Positions 25,492 through 33,895 of a DNA stretch of 64,000 nucleotides are shown here, piece after piece. The stretch's first letter is position 1. Each line of letters begins with the position of its first letter. The translations under genes and the position numbers were made by a program. Origin of the DNA: CAWVSB01 sp046710535 (GTDB taxonomy: Bacteria; Pseudomonadota; Gammaproteobacteria; Pseudomonadales; CAWVSB01); NCBI GenBank assembly GCA_046710535.1, contig JBKEHH010000012.1, forward strand, positions 28,396 to 92,395. Reading direction: 5' to 3'. Below the pieces are notes generated by a model that saw nothing but the letters and a program-made list of their open reading frames with translations, made no database searches and was not told where the DNA came from.

Positions 25492-25739
25492 GACGATTAT
25501 CCTATGCGGCTGGGTGATTTTCTATACCAGGCTATGAGCCTTACCTAGTGGCGAATTATTATTACCAATAGTAATGTGCAAGCAGTCGTAAGCAAGCGAT
25601 AATTTTTCTCTAATCCAGTCAAAATCAACCATAATATAAGTATTACCGTTACCAGCACTGCAGCTGGCATTCAGCACTGGCGGTTTATAGCTGCTATAGT
25701 ACATTTAATATGTTCAATTTTATCGCAGAGAAAACAATA

Positions 25740-26420
25740 ATGCCTTTCAGTAATAGCCACTATGTCAGTATCGCTGAGCAAGAATTGAATCAGGACTCTA
25801 GCCTACCAACATCAGCACCAACTAAGTTGAGCCGCCATCAGGCCAAAAATCGCTATTATCGCCACTCTCGTATTTGTGAAGAATTATTTCTTGGTGTGTT
25901 ATTTGGTTTCACCCAAGACCTAACCGCAACTGAATGTGCCTCGCAAACAGGCATAAGCATCCGCTCGGTCAATTCTATTTATCTAAAACTTCGGCGCTGG
26001 ATAGCCAACACTGACACTGCCGACATCAACACCGCTAAACAAGATGTTTACACCTTGCGCATTGAAGACGATGACATTGTCATGCAAGTTATATCTGACG
26101 ACGAAGTAAGCGCAGCGCAGCAACTGATCTCTGCACCTGCTTTAGCTGGCGACACCGCCAACTGGGAGCAACTGGGCGGCGCGGTTGCCTTGATGGCACC
26201 GAATAGCAGCCGACTAAAAAGGCGCTTAGATATAGCAACTAAAGACCACTCATTATTGGATAGTTTTTGGGACTTCAGTCGTCAGCGCATTCCAAGATTT
26301 AACGGTATTCATAAACATACACTATCTCTGCATCTACAAGAAACGGCGTTTAGATTTAACAATCGTAATGATAATATGTATGTCATTTTGGTTAATAATT
26401 TGGAGCTAAACCCTATTTAG
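25740..26420 (+). CDS. IS1595-like transposase-derived protein lacking the catalytic core
   Basis: A 226-residue intact ORF. Residues about 35-85 (NRYYRHSRICEELFL, then DLTATECASQTGISIRSVNS and IYLKLRRWIA) match the N-terminal DNA-binding part of IS1595/ISSod11 transposases. The last 55 residues (DSFWDFSRQRIPRFNGIHKH, then LHLQETAFRFNNRNDNMYVI) match their C-terminus. Between them the DDE nuclease signatures (DESYFG, HSDGWRGY) are missing, replaced by an acidic 90-residue stretch, and the ESFW glutamate is Asp. I see no terminal inverted repeats. An intact frame with no catalytic residues suggests a captured DNA-binding protein. An ATG at 25710 is an alternative start. Confidence 0.7.
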   Translation: MPFSNSHYVSIAEQELNQDSSLPTSAPTKLSRHQAKNRYYRHSRICEELFLGVLFGFTQDLTATECASQTGISIRSVNSIYLKLRRWIANTDTADINTAKQDVYTLRIEDDDIVMQVISDDEVSAAQQLISAPALAGDTANWEQLGGAVALMAPNSSRLKRRLDIATKDHSLLDSFWDFSRQRIPRFNGIHKHTLSLHLQETAFRFNNRNDNMYVILVNNLELNPI

Positions 26421-26498
26421 CTGGGCTACTTAAAGCGCGTAAAAACATTCTTCTTTGAGCTAGCCGTTAGTAATGTTAGTTCTGGCAAAGGTTACTTC

Positions 26499-27839
26499 AT
26501 GGCCGATACAACAATACCCCAGACTAATTGGCGGACCATTTGGGCTTTAGCTATTCCGTCTGGTTCAGTATTTTTATTTTTCACTATCGTCAATATTATC
26601 AATATAAAAATTGTAGCCCCCCTAGGTGGAGACGCGATAGCCGCGCTTACCACAGGGCAGCGCTTATATTTTATATTTGCCGCCGTTATCAGCGGTATAT
26701 CGACCGCCACATTAGCCCTAGTTGCAAGACAATGGGGTGCCAATGACCCGGCGGCGGCGGCGCGCCTACTCACCACCGCATCCTTGTTCGCTGGCTTCCT
26801 AGGCTTTGTTAGTACACTTATCGTCTGGCCAGCCACACCCTATGTTGTTGGCATATTCAACTTAACTGTTGGCGCTACCGAGCAGTCAATAACCTATATG
26901 CGCAATTTCAGTTTTTTCTATTTTCCCATCGCTGCTTATATGGTGTTAGCCGCAGGCCTACGCGCCGTTGGCGACGCTAAAACACCGATGTATTACGCCC
27001 TGCTAATGGCGGCATTGACCATTGTGATGTGTACTGTTTTAACCCATGGCGCTGGGCCAATACCGGCACTAGGCGTAGCCGGTAATGCTTGGGGCAGCGG
27101 TATTGCCAATTCGTGTGTGTTATTGGTAGCCTTTGGCTCATGGTTTAATGGCCGCTTGGTACTGCCGTTTTCATTGCAAGCTGACAAATTAAAAAAAGAG
27201 CTGCGTGATATATGTCGCATTGGACTGCCCACCATATTAGAACAAGCCATTATGCAAATTGGCTTTATTGGCTTTTTATGGGTTATAGCCAACTATGGTA
27301 CAGCTGCCTATGCCGCCTATGGCACTGGTGTAACACTGCTGTCAGTGTCGATGGTTATCGGCCTAGGCGTTTCAATGGCCGGCTCTATTTTAGTCGGCCA
27401 ACACCTAGGTGCTAAAGATATAGCTGGCGCCCGTAAAGCTGGCTGGATGGCTGCTAAACAATCGGTAATTGTTATGACTATACTGGGCGCGGTAGCGGCT
27501 TACTTTGCACAAGAACTGTCTGAGTGGCTAGTGGGCGAAGGTGAGGTGGCTGACAAGACGGCATTATTTTTATATGTACTATGCGCCGCCCAACCGTTTT
27601 TAGCCTTAGACTTTGCCCTAGGCGGTGCACTGCGTGGCGCTGGTGATACCCGCTTCCCATTAATCGCAGCGATATGCGGCCTAGTATTTTTCCGCTTTGG
27701 TTTAGCAATGATATTACTGCATTTTGAAGCTGGCTTGGTTTGGGTATACGCTACCCTAATTGCCGACTACATCATGAAAAACATACTTTATATTAAACGT
27801 TTTAATTCCAACCGGTGGGAGAAAAAGATAGCTAACTAA
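26499..27839 (+). CDS. MATE family efflux transporter
   Basis: A 446-residue inner-membrane antiporter with about twelve helices in two MatE repeats. Signatures include PLGGDAIAALTTGQRLYF near residue 40-57, GLRAVGDAKTPMYYALL near 150-166 and, in repeat 2, GGALRGAGDTRFPL near 375. It would export cationic drugs or metabolites using a Na+ or H+ gradient. AAAGG precedes the ATG. Its stop lies in the loop of a 17-bp perfect inverted repeat that separates it from the convergent MAPEG gene. Confidence 0.93.
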   Translation: MADTTIPQTNWRTIWALAIPSGSVFLFFTIVNIINIKIVAPLGGDAIAALTTGQRLYFIFAAVISGISTATLALVARQWGANDPAAAARLLTTASLFAGFLGFVSTLIVWPATPYVVGIFNLTVGATEQSITYMRNFSFFYFPIAAYMVLAAGLRAVGDAKTPMYYALLMAALTIVMCTVLTHGAGPIPALGVAGNAWGSGIANSCVLLVAFGSWFNGRLVLPFSLQADKLKKELRDICRIGLPTILEQAIMQIGFIGFLWVIANYGTAAYAAYGTGVTLLSVSMVIGLGVSMAGSILVGQHLGAKDIAGARKAGWMAAKQSVIVMTILGAVAAYFAQELSEWLVGEGEVADKTALFLYVLCAAQPFLALDFALGGALRGAGDTRFPLIAAICGLVFFRFGLAMILLHFEAGLVWVYATLIADYIMKNILYIKRFNSNRWEKKIAN

Positions 27840-27858
27840 ATCTATCTTTTTCTCCCAC
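27815..27858. terminator. 17-bp perfect inverted repeat ending the MATE and MAPEG genes
   Basis: Arms at 27815-27831 and 27842-27858 (GTGGGAGAAAAAGATAG and its complement) with a 10-nt loop holding the MATE stop codon. The stem's own TCTTTTTCTCC arm supplies a pyrimidine run. Its position between convergent genes supports bidirectional termination. Confidence 0.75.
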
Positions 27859-27875
27859 ACACATGGCGATAAGCT

Positions 27876-28259
27876 TTACAACAAGCTGATTGCTGCGCCA
27901 TATAGTGTGCCAGCAAAGCCAATTAGCATAGCAAAGAAACCAATCGCAAAACCTTTCCCGCGCGTCGCTGGATCTTTTGCATAAGACGCCGAGTAAATAA
28001 AGCGTCCAACTAAAAATGCTACCCCTAAACCTGCTCCATACACAGGGCTCACATAATAAGAAAACATCCACATAGCAGGTAAAAAGCTTACCAACTGCTC
28101 CATAGTGTTTTGGTGAATTCTATATTTTCGCTCATACAATTCATCACCAGTAATTGCCGGCGCCTGCAGCCCCGCCTTACCGCGTGCCATGCCTGAGGCC
28201 ATACCAAAGTAAAAATATTGTAGTAAAATTAACACCGTGACAATTGCGACATATTCCAT
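27876..28259 (-). CDS. MAPEG family membrane protein
   Basis: A 127-residue protein with four membrane helices of the MAPEG family (membrane-associated proteins in eicosanoid and glutathione metabolism). The segment ERKYRIHQNTMEQLVSFLPA is the typical ERxxRxHxNxxE signature that lines the glutathione site. The start MEYVAIVTV at 28259 is chosen because AGAGAGAG lies upstream and helix 1 begins there; an ATG 48 bp upstream would add a charged lead. Probably a glutathione transferase or peroxidase; substrate unknown. Confidence 0.88.
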   Translation of the reverse strand: MEYVAIVTVLILLQYFYFGMASGMARGKAGLQAPAITGDELYERKYRIHQNTMEQLVSFLPAMWMFSYYVSPVYGAGLGVAFLVGRFIYSASYAKDPATRGKGFAIGFFAMLIGFAGTLYGAAISLL

Positions 28260-28384
28260 AACTAATCTCTCTCTAAGTTTATTTTTATTTAACCAGTAGT
28301 AGAACATCTATCTACTGTCGTTGCACCTGCTCAATCAACCGCATAATAATATTTCAACTGTCAAACGACTGCGAGCCAGCTTGC

Positions 28385-29341
28385 TTAATTGACACCGAAC
28401 GGCATTGGCTTGTTATCAATCGCTGCCATAATATTGGCAACAGCAATGCTTGCCATTTTGCTGCGGGTGGCAGTAGATGCACTGCCAATATGTGGAGCGA
28501 CAACCACATTGGCTAGCTTAAGTAATGGGTTATCGATATTTATCGGCTCGCTGACAAATACGTCAATACCGGCAGCGGCTAATTTGTTTTGGACTAGAGC
28601 ATCGGCTAAGGCTTGTTCATCGACAATGCCGCCGCGCGCCGTATTAATAAGAATGGCGTCGTTTTTCATTAGACTTAGTGCTTTACTATCGATTAGATTT
28701 TTGGTCGCTGCTAGCAATGCTACATTGATACTAACAAAATCAGATTGGATCAATACCTCTTCAAAACTTAATGATTCAATGCCTTCAACTTTACGCCCGG
28801 AATGGGTCCAACCGACCACCCGCATATTAAAGCCAGCGCCACGTTTGGCAACCGCACAGCCAATTTCACCTAAGCCAATAATACCCAAGGTTGCACCGCT
28901 AATATCTTTACCCAAAAACATATCAGGTGCCCACTTGGTTTTCTCAGTCCAATTGCCAGCACGCACATAATTATCCGCTTCAACTATGCGCCGACTCGCC
29001 GCCATCAATAAGGCAAACGTTAAATCGGCGGTAGTATCAACCAACACTCCTGGGGTATTACCCACAGGAATATTTCTCGCACTGAGCGCTGCAATATCGA
29101 TATGATCAACACCAACCGACATAGTCGAAACCGCTTGCAGATTTGGAGATGCCGCTACTAACGCTTGATCCACTTGGTCGGTAATCATGCACAGCAACGC
29201 ATCGGCATTTTCAGCGCGCGCGGTCAGCTCTGCAGCGCTAGGTGCGCCATCACCTTTATAAACGTCAAGTTCACAAACTTTCGCTAACTCGGCTAAGGCA
29301 TCGCCCGGCATATTACGAGTTACAAATACTTTTTTTATCAA
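28385..29341 (-). CDS. D-2-hydroxyacid dehydrogenase
   Basis: A 318-residue NAD(P)-dependent dehydrogenase, most like the glyoxylate/hydroxypyruvate reductase group. The nucleotide site is LGIIGLGEIGCAVAKRG near residue 150. Catalytic Arg lies in NTARGGIVDEQAL, with the Glu further on and the catalytic His in APHIGSAS near 285. The substrate loop SVGVDHIDIAAL is near 75. The start is TTG at 29341 with AGGA seven bases upstream. Monocistronic by appearance. Whether NADH or NADPH is used is not evident. Confidence 0.88.
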   Translation of the reverse strand: MIKKVFVTRNMPGDALAELAKVCELDVYKGDGAPSAAELTARAENADALLCMITDQVDQALVAASPNLQAVSTMSVGVDHIDIAALSARNIPVGNTPGVLVDTTADLTFALLMAASRRIVEADNYVRAGNWTEKTKWAPDMFLGKDISGATLGIIGLGEIGCAVAKRGAGFNMRVVGWTHSGRKVEGIESLSFEEVLIQSDFVSINVALLAATKNLIDSKALSLMKNDAILINTARGGIVDEQALADALVQNKLAAAGIDVFVSEPINIDNPLLKLANVVVAPHIGSASTATRSKMASIAVANIMAAIDNKPMPFGVN

Positions 29342-29451
29342 AACTTATCCTACAGTTAATAGCCGTCGGCACTGTTACCAACAATCGCTATGGTCGTCTT
29401 ATCAATATTTCAAACCAAGCGCTAACCATATCATTATAAAAGTCACTAACC

Positions 29452-29480
29452 AAAAAAATGCCCAGTCGAAACCGAGCATT
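29452..29480 (-). terminator. Rho-independent terminator of the penicillin-acylase-family gene
   Basis: On the minus strand ATGCTCGGT and ACTGGGCAT form a 9-bp stem closed by the stable TTCG tetraloop and followed by TTTTTTT. It lies 22 bp after the acylase stop. Confidence 0.9.
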
Positions 29481-29501
29481 GTTAATTATAATTATCGAAG
29501 A

Positions 29502-31907
29502 TTAATTGGTAATCACTTCTGCATCACCAATTGCGCGAGCCGCTATATCGTCTGCACAAAATGGCATATCAACCCATTGCTTATCCGAATACAACTGAGT
29601 CTGGTCAGCATAATACGGCGATGCTGGGTCAGTAGATTGTGAATAGGTTAAGACCGCAAATACTTCTGGACAAGCAGAGTCTGAACTGTCCCAGCCAACC
29701 GTCTGGATATAACTATTACCCGCAGAAATATCGCTATAACCCTCTCCATCGACTAAATTTGAAGATATGGTACTGAAGCTATAGGCACCGGTGCTGCCAT
29801 TAATAGGTATTCTCACTCCATTGCGCTCAACAAACTGTACTTCGCCCCAAGGCTTATTTAATTCGATCCCCGCATCAAGTAATCTTCCTACCCCATCGGC
29901 AATGTTTTGCTTCACCGCTTCAACCACAACACTGTCGCCAACATTTAATGTGTTGGGTGTATTAATTGGATCATTGGCATCAAATGCCACCAAAAAAATA
30001 TTATCTTCGTTGCGAAATTCACGCCAAAACTCTAAGAAAATATGTTCACCAACAGAGTCATTATCTGACTTGCGATCCCAACCAGCCAACAACAAGCAAG
30101 CTTCTGCCGCCTCAGCTGTATTAGCCGTATACCCCGACCAGTCGGCAACTGCTGCACATATCGTTAGCACCTCATCCAATACTAATTCGGCAGCAAGATT
30201 GCGGTTGCTGTGCATAACTTGTTGTAGCTTTTCGGTATTAAACAAACCCGTTGCATCTAAACTATCACTGTTATCAAAACGATCAACTAATTGGTCAAAC
30301 GTTAACCGTGTACGTAAACTTTGCTCATACTGTTCCTGCCCTATTAACGGCGAAAAGCCTTTTAGTCGCTCATTAACAGCTGCCAACCAATAACTATCAT
30401 TAGCATTAGCCGCGTGATTTCTAGTTTGTAGCTTGGGTAAATTAGCAAAGCCAAACACACCATCAACGGGGGCATCGCTATCATTACCCCATTCGCAAAA
30501 TGGATCAGAGCCATCAAGGGTTACCAAACCGAAGCCGGTCAACAATGGGGCAACCACCACCCCTATGCATCCGTCATATTGCGCCTGTGTTACATTGGGC
30601 ATCGTACTAATATCCGAATATAATGCCTCGCCAAATTTATCGACTGCTATGGTATTAGTCCATGGATTACCGATAACTTTAGTGGCTTCTAACAGCTCAG
30701 CCATATTACCTGCTTTAGCCATCCCGTCCCAAAAATCAAAGCCACGCAAATTGCCTATGTTAGCGTCCTTCAGGGCGTATACTGTGCCTACTATCGTCGG
30801 CCAGCCATCTAACAATGCATTAACACCACCTAGATTTAAAATAGGCCCGTAGTGACTCATATAAAATATATGCTCTACATCTTCTATTGCGCCGCCCTCA
30901 CCAACTTGCTGAGCAGTGACTGTTTGCTGGGTAATATCTCGAAACCCACCGTCGTATTCATACCTTAGTGGGTCACTAGGATCCAAAGTCAGCTCGTACA
31001 AAGTAAAACGATTACCCGTAGAGACTGTATGAGTCCACGCCACGCTGTCATTAAAGCCAATATTAATTAACGGAAAACCATGCAAAGACGCTCCCATGGC
31101 ATCATAAACACCAGGAATAGTTAGATGGACCATATAGAAACGATTTGACCCAGCCCAAGGGAAATGTGGGTTGCCCAATAACAAACCTGTACCAGACTCA
31201 GTGACATCACCGCCTAAGGCATAAGCATTACTGCCAAGTACTTCAGGCGGCGGCAATATTTCTGGCGCAGTAATAGACGCCAGCTGTTTTGAAAATTCAG
31301 CCTTAGTCATCGCTGCGGCAGTCACTGCAGGCCCATTTTGAGCAGCAAGAAATTTTGCCAGAGGATCAGCACTGGCGCGCAATATTAACTTGTGCAGCAT
31401 TTTACCCATATCAGTCTGAGTAATTTTTCTAGCCCAAGCTGCATTAGTACAGCCTTCATCACCCCCAGCTAAACCAGCGGCTCCCGTTTCTCCAAAATAC
31501 TTATTCATGCCAGCGGCAAAACCTGCCACTACATCTCTAACTTCAACTGATTGCGCTGGCAACAATTCGTCTTCTATAAACTCATCACTATTAACCAATT
31601 TATAAACAAAATCGTCATTAATATCGCCCTCATCACCTAGTAATAGCGCCGACTCGCCATTGGCTCTTACTATCTCTTTCATCAATACACAAAAATTGTC
31701 TTGCGCATAAGCGTAACCATAGCCAAAGCCAAAGCCCATATTGCCGTAACTATCGGCAGTGATATGCGGGATACCAAACTCAGTGCGCTGCAATGTGGCC
31801 TCATAAGACTCTGTCGTTGGTATTGTTTCACCCGGATTATTGTCAGAAGATCCGCCGCAACCAGTAATCGCAATGGTTAGAACCAAAGCACTTAATACAA
31901 TACGCAT
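29502..31907 (-). CDS. Penicillin-acylase-family lipoprotein (possible AHL acylase)
   Basis: An 801-residue Ntn-hydrolase precursor that self-cleaves into two chains. A lipoprotein signal precedes Cys17 (AITGCGG), followed by the alpha-chain opening RTEFGIPHITADSYGNMGFG and YAYAQDNFCVL, which resemble PvdQ/QuiP-type acyl-homoserine-lactone acylases. The autocatalytic nucleophile should be Ser226 in GSNAYALGG, then LLLGNPHFPWAGSNRFY in the beta chain. HTVSTGNRFTLYEL is the following conserved block. It would act outside the inner membrane on an amide bond. AHL degradation is possible, but the family also covers beta-lactams and other N-acyl compounds. It is followed by a strong terminator. Confidence 0.85.
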   Translation of the reverse strand: MRIVLSALVLTIAITGCGGSSDNNPGETIPTTESYEATLQRTEFGIPHITADSYGNMGFGFGYGYAYAQDNFCVLMKEIVRANGESALLLGDEGDINDDFVYKLVNSDEFIEDELLPAQSVEVRDVVAGFAAGMNKYFGETGAAGLAGGDEGCTNAAWARKITQTDMGKMLHKLILRASADPLAKFLAAQNGPAVTAAAMTKAEFSKQLASITAPEILPPPEVLGSNAYALGGDVTESGTGLLLGNPHFPWAGSNRFYMVHLTIPGVYDAMGASLHGFPLINIGFNDSVAWTHTVSTGNRFTLYELTLDPSDPLRYEYDGGFRDITQQTVTAQQVGEGGAIEDVEHIFYMSHYGPILNLGGVNALLDGWPTIVGTVYALKDANIGNLRGFDFWDGMAKAGNMAELLEATKVIGNPWTNTIAVDKFGEALYSDISTMPNVTQAQYDGCIGVVVAPLLTGFGLVTLDGSDPFCEWGNDSDAPVDGVFGFANLPKLQTRNHAANANDSYWLAAVNERLKGFSPLIGQEQYEQSLRTRLTFDQLVDRFDNSDSLDATGLFNTEKLQQVMHSNRNLAAELVLDEVLTICAAVADWSGYTANTAEAAEACLLLAGWDRKSDNDSVGEHIFLEFWREFRNEDNIFLVAFDANDPINTPNTLNVGDSVVVEAVKQNIADGVGRLLDAGIELNKPWGEVQFVERNGVRIPINGSTGAYSFSTISSNLVDGEGYSDISAGNSYIQTVGWDSSDSACPEVFAVLTYSQSTDPASPYYADQTQLYSDKQWVDMPFCADDIAARAIGDAEVITN

Positions 31908-32065
31908 TTTATAATCTCGTCGTTATTATTAGTCATATAATCATCAATGATGATACGACTGTCGTCAAGCGCATAACTCAATTGTCATGTTGATAACAAG
32001 CGTTACGGCAAGCCGTCAAATACGCTAAAATAGATGTCTATTAATAAGCGATTGGAATACCTGAC

Positions 32066-33643
32066 GTGACAGAGAAGAAAATAACTACCGAGCGTGAAGA
32101 CCTAACAAACCTAAAACAGCGCCATTTAAATACCCTTGATGACGGCCGGATTGAAGCGACTGAAAAGCGCCATGCAAAAGGTTATCGAACTGCGCGTGAA
32201 AACTTAACTGACCTTGTCGATGAAAACTCGTTTACCGAATACGGCCAACTAGCGGTTGCCGCCCAACGCGCCCGCATCGAGAAAGACGATTTATATATAA
32301 AGACTGCTGCCGACGGCATTATCACCGGCACCGCGACTATTAACGGAGCGCAACACCCAGACAACTGTAATGCAGCCGTCATCATCAACGACTACTCGGT
32401 ACTGGCCGGCACTCAAGGTTATTTTCATCATAAAAAGTTAGACCGTATTCTTACCCTTGCTCGCGACCAACAACTACCCGTCATCATGTACACAGAAGGT
32501 GGCGGCGGCAGACCTGGAGACACCGATGTTACAACCCAGATTGCTGGTTTGAACATTCCATCGTTCGCCTTATGGGCAGCACTTAGTGGCGTAGTGCCGC
32601 GCATTGCAGTTAACAACGGCTATTGCTTTGCAGGCAACGCCGCATTATTTGGTTGTGCCGACATTACCATCGCAACTGAATCTAGCTGGATTGGAATGGC
32701 CGGCCCCGCCATGATTGAAGGCGGTGGCCTAGGAAAATTTGCAGCGACTGAAATTGGCCCAATTGACGTACAAAGCAAAAATGGCGTGGTAGATATTGTG
32801 GCTAAAGACGAAGCCGACGCTACTGTTATTGCAAAAAAAGTATTAAGTATATTTCAAGGCGATATCGACAACTGGGAATGCACAAACCAAAGCGAGCTAC
32901 AACGGTTAATGCCTGAAGACAGACGCTATGTTTACGATGTGCGAAACATTATTCGCACCATTGCCGACACCAATACATGTATTGAGTTACGTAACAATGA
33001 CGGCCGCGGCATAGTCACAAGCTTTATTCGCATTGAAGGCAAAGCCATGGGCTTAATCGCCAACGACTGCAAAGTACTTGGCGGCGCCATTGACTCAGAT
33101 GGAGCAGAAAAAGCCGCGCGCTTTTTACAGTTATGTAACGGCTATAACGTGCCTATTTTATCCTTGTGCGACACACCAGGGTTTATGGTTGGACCTGACA
33201 ACGAACAAGAAGCCGCCGTGCGTAGACTGTCACGTTTATTTATTGCTGGGGCCGCAATAGAAGTACCACTAGTCACTATATTTTTACGCAAAGGCTATGG
33301 CCTTGGCGCCATGGCGATGGCAGGTGGCAGTTTTGCCAATCCGTGTTATTCAGCCTCGTGGCCAAGCGGCGAGTTTGGCGGCATGGGCTTAGAAGGGGCG
33401 GTAAACCTAGGTTTTAAAAAAGAGCTAGATGCAGAAGTTGATCCTGCTGCAAAAAAAGAGCTGTTTAATGGCTTAGTAGAAATGATGTATGACCTAGGCA
33501 AAGCCACTGAAGCTGCAGCTTATTTAGAAATAGACGCAGTAATAGACCCGATGGAAACACGCGCAGTTGTGTTAAAGGCGCTAAAATCGAGTGGCAGTAA
33601 CCGCGGCGCTACGCCGAGTAAAAGGGTTGTGGATACATGGTAG
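32066..33643 (+). CDS. Acyl-CoA carboxylase carboxyltransferase subunit
   Basis: A 525-residue carboxyltransferase with two crotonase-like halves, like the beta subunits of propionyl-CoA or methylcrotonyl-CoA carboxylases. The acyl-CoA half includes YTEGGGGRPGDTDV and NGYCFAGNAALFGCADITIA. The carboxybiotin half includes LSLCDTPGFMVGPDNEQEA and RKGYGLGAMAMAGG, followed by the EFGGMGLEGAV oxyanion region. It would move CO2 from carboxybiotin to an acyl-CoA. No biotin carboxylase or biotin carrier gene is adjacent, so its partner is elsewhere. The start is GTG at 32066. A relic of a second copy's 3' end lies just downstream. Confidence 0.88.
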   Translation: MTEKKITTEREDLTNLKQRHLNTLDDGRIEATEKRHAKGYRTARENLTDLVDENSFTEYGQLAVAAQRARIEKDDLYIKTAADGIITGTATINGAQHPDNCNAAVIINDYSVLAGTQGYFHHKKLDRILTLARDQQLPVIMYTEGGGGRPGDTDVTTQIAGLNIPSFALWAALSGVVPRIAVNNGYCFAGNAALFGCADITIATESSWIGMAGPAMIEGGGLGKFAATEIGPIDVQSKNGVVDIVAKDEADATVIAKKVLSIFQGDIDNWECTNQSELQRLMPEDRRYVYDVRNIIRTIADTNTCIELRNNDGRGIVTSFIRIEGKAMGLIANDCKVLGGAIDSDGAEKAARFLQLCNGYNVPILSLCDTPGFMVGPDNEQEAAVRRLSRLFIAGAAIEVPLVTIFLRKGYGLGAMAMAGGSFANPCYSASWPSGEFGGMGLEGAVNLGFKKELDAEVDPAAKKELFNGLVEMMYDLGKATEAAAYLEIDAVIDPMETRAVVLKALKSSGSNRGATPSKRVVDTW

Positions 33644-33645
33644 TG

Positions 33646-33714
33646 CTACGCTAAAATATACCTCAATATCTCCACAACCTGTCCAGGGGTTCTTGCCGTC
33701 GCATTAGCCGCGGC
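33646..33714 (-). pseudogene. Relic of a second ytoQ gene, 3' end only
   Basis: On the minus strand these 22 codons plus stop read AAANATARTPGQVVEILRYI and then LA, then TAG. The C-terminus of the intact YtoQ protein at 35819-36271 reads AAANATARTPEQVVEILQYV, so this is a diverged duplicate. Everything upstream in the gene is missing: at 33714 it meets the carboxyltransferase relic. No start codon or independent function is expected. Confidence 0.8.
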
Positions 33715-33828
33715 TACTTAGAACGAGATGCGGTGATAGATCCTATAGATACTCACAGGGTGGTGTTGAAGGCATTGAAAGCGACTAGCGGTAAAGCTGA
33801 TGTTAAGTCTAGTGCGGATACTTGCTAG
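33712..33828 (+). pseudogene. Relic of a second carboxyltransferase gene, 3' end only
   Basis: On the plus strand the frame reads GYLERDAVIDPIDTHRVVLK then ALKATSGKAD and ends at TAG 33826-33828. The intact carboxyltransferase upstream ends AYLEIDAVIDPMETRAVVLK then ALKSSGSNRG, so this is a diverged copy of the last 38 codons. Its 5' side is cut at the junction with the ytoQ relic near 33712-33715. Confidence 0.82.
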
Positions 33829-33895
33829 CATAGCAACTAGTTAGATTAAATCGGGTAGCTCTTGTTTTACAGCTACCAGAATAATTTCAGCCGAC

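Noticed and set aside
25522..25704. 60-codon minus-strand ORF between tmcA and the transposase-derived gene
   Set aside because: No ribosome site, no recognisable family and unremarkable composition; it may be a chance frame.
28389..28970. 193-codon plus-strand ORF
   Set aside because: Shadow of the D-2-hydroxyacid dehydrogenase gene, whose catalytic motifs are on the other strand.
29791..30393. 200-codon plus-strand ORF, Ser-rich
   Set aside because: Antisense to the penicillin-acylase-family gene; no motif of its own.
33854..33877. Hairpin GGTAGCT/AGCTACC as terminator of the choice-of-anchor I gene
   Set aside because: Only 7 bp with a 10-nt loop and no T-run on the relevant strand; too weak to list.
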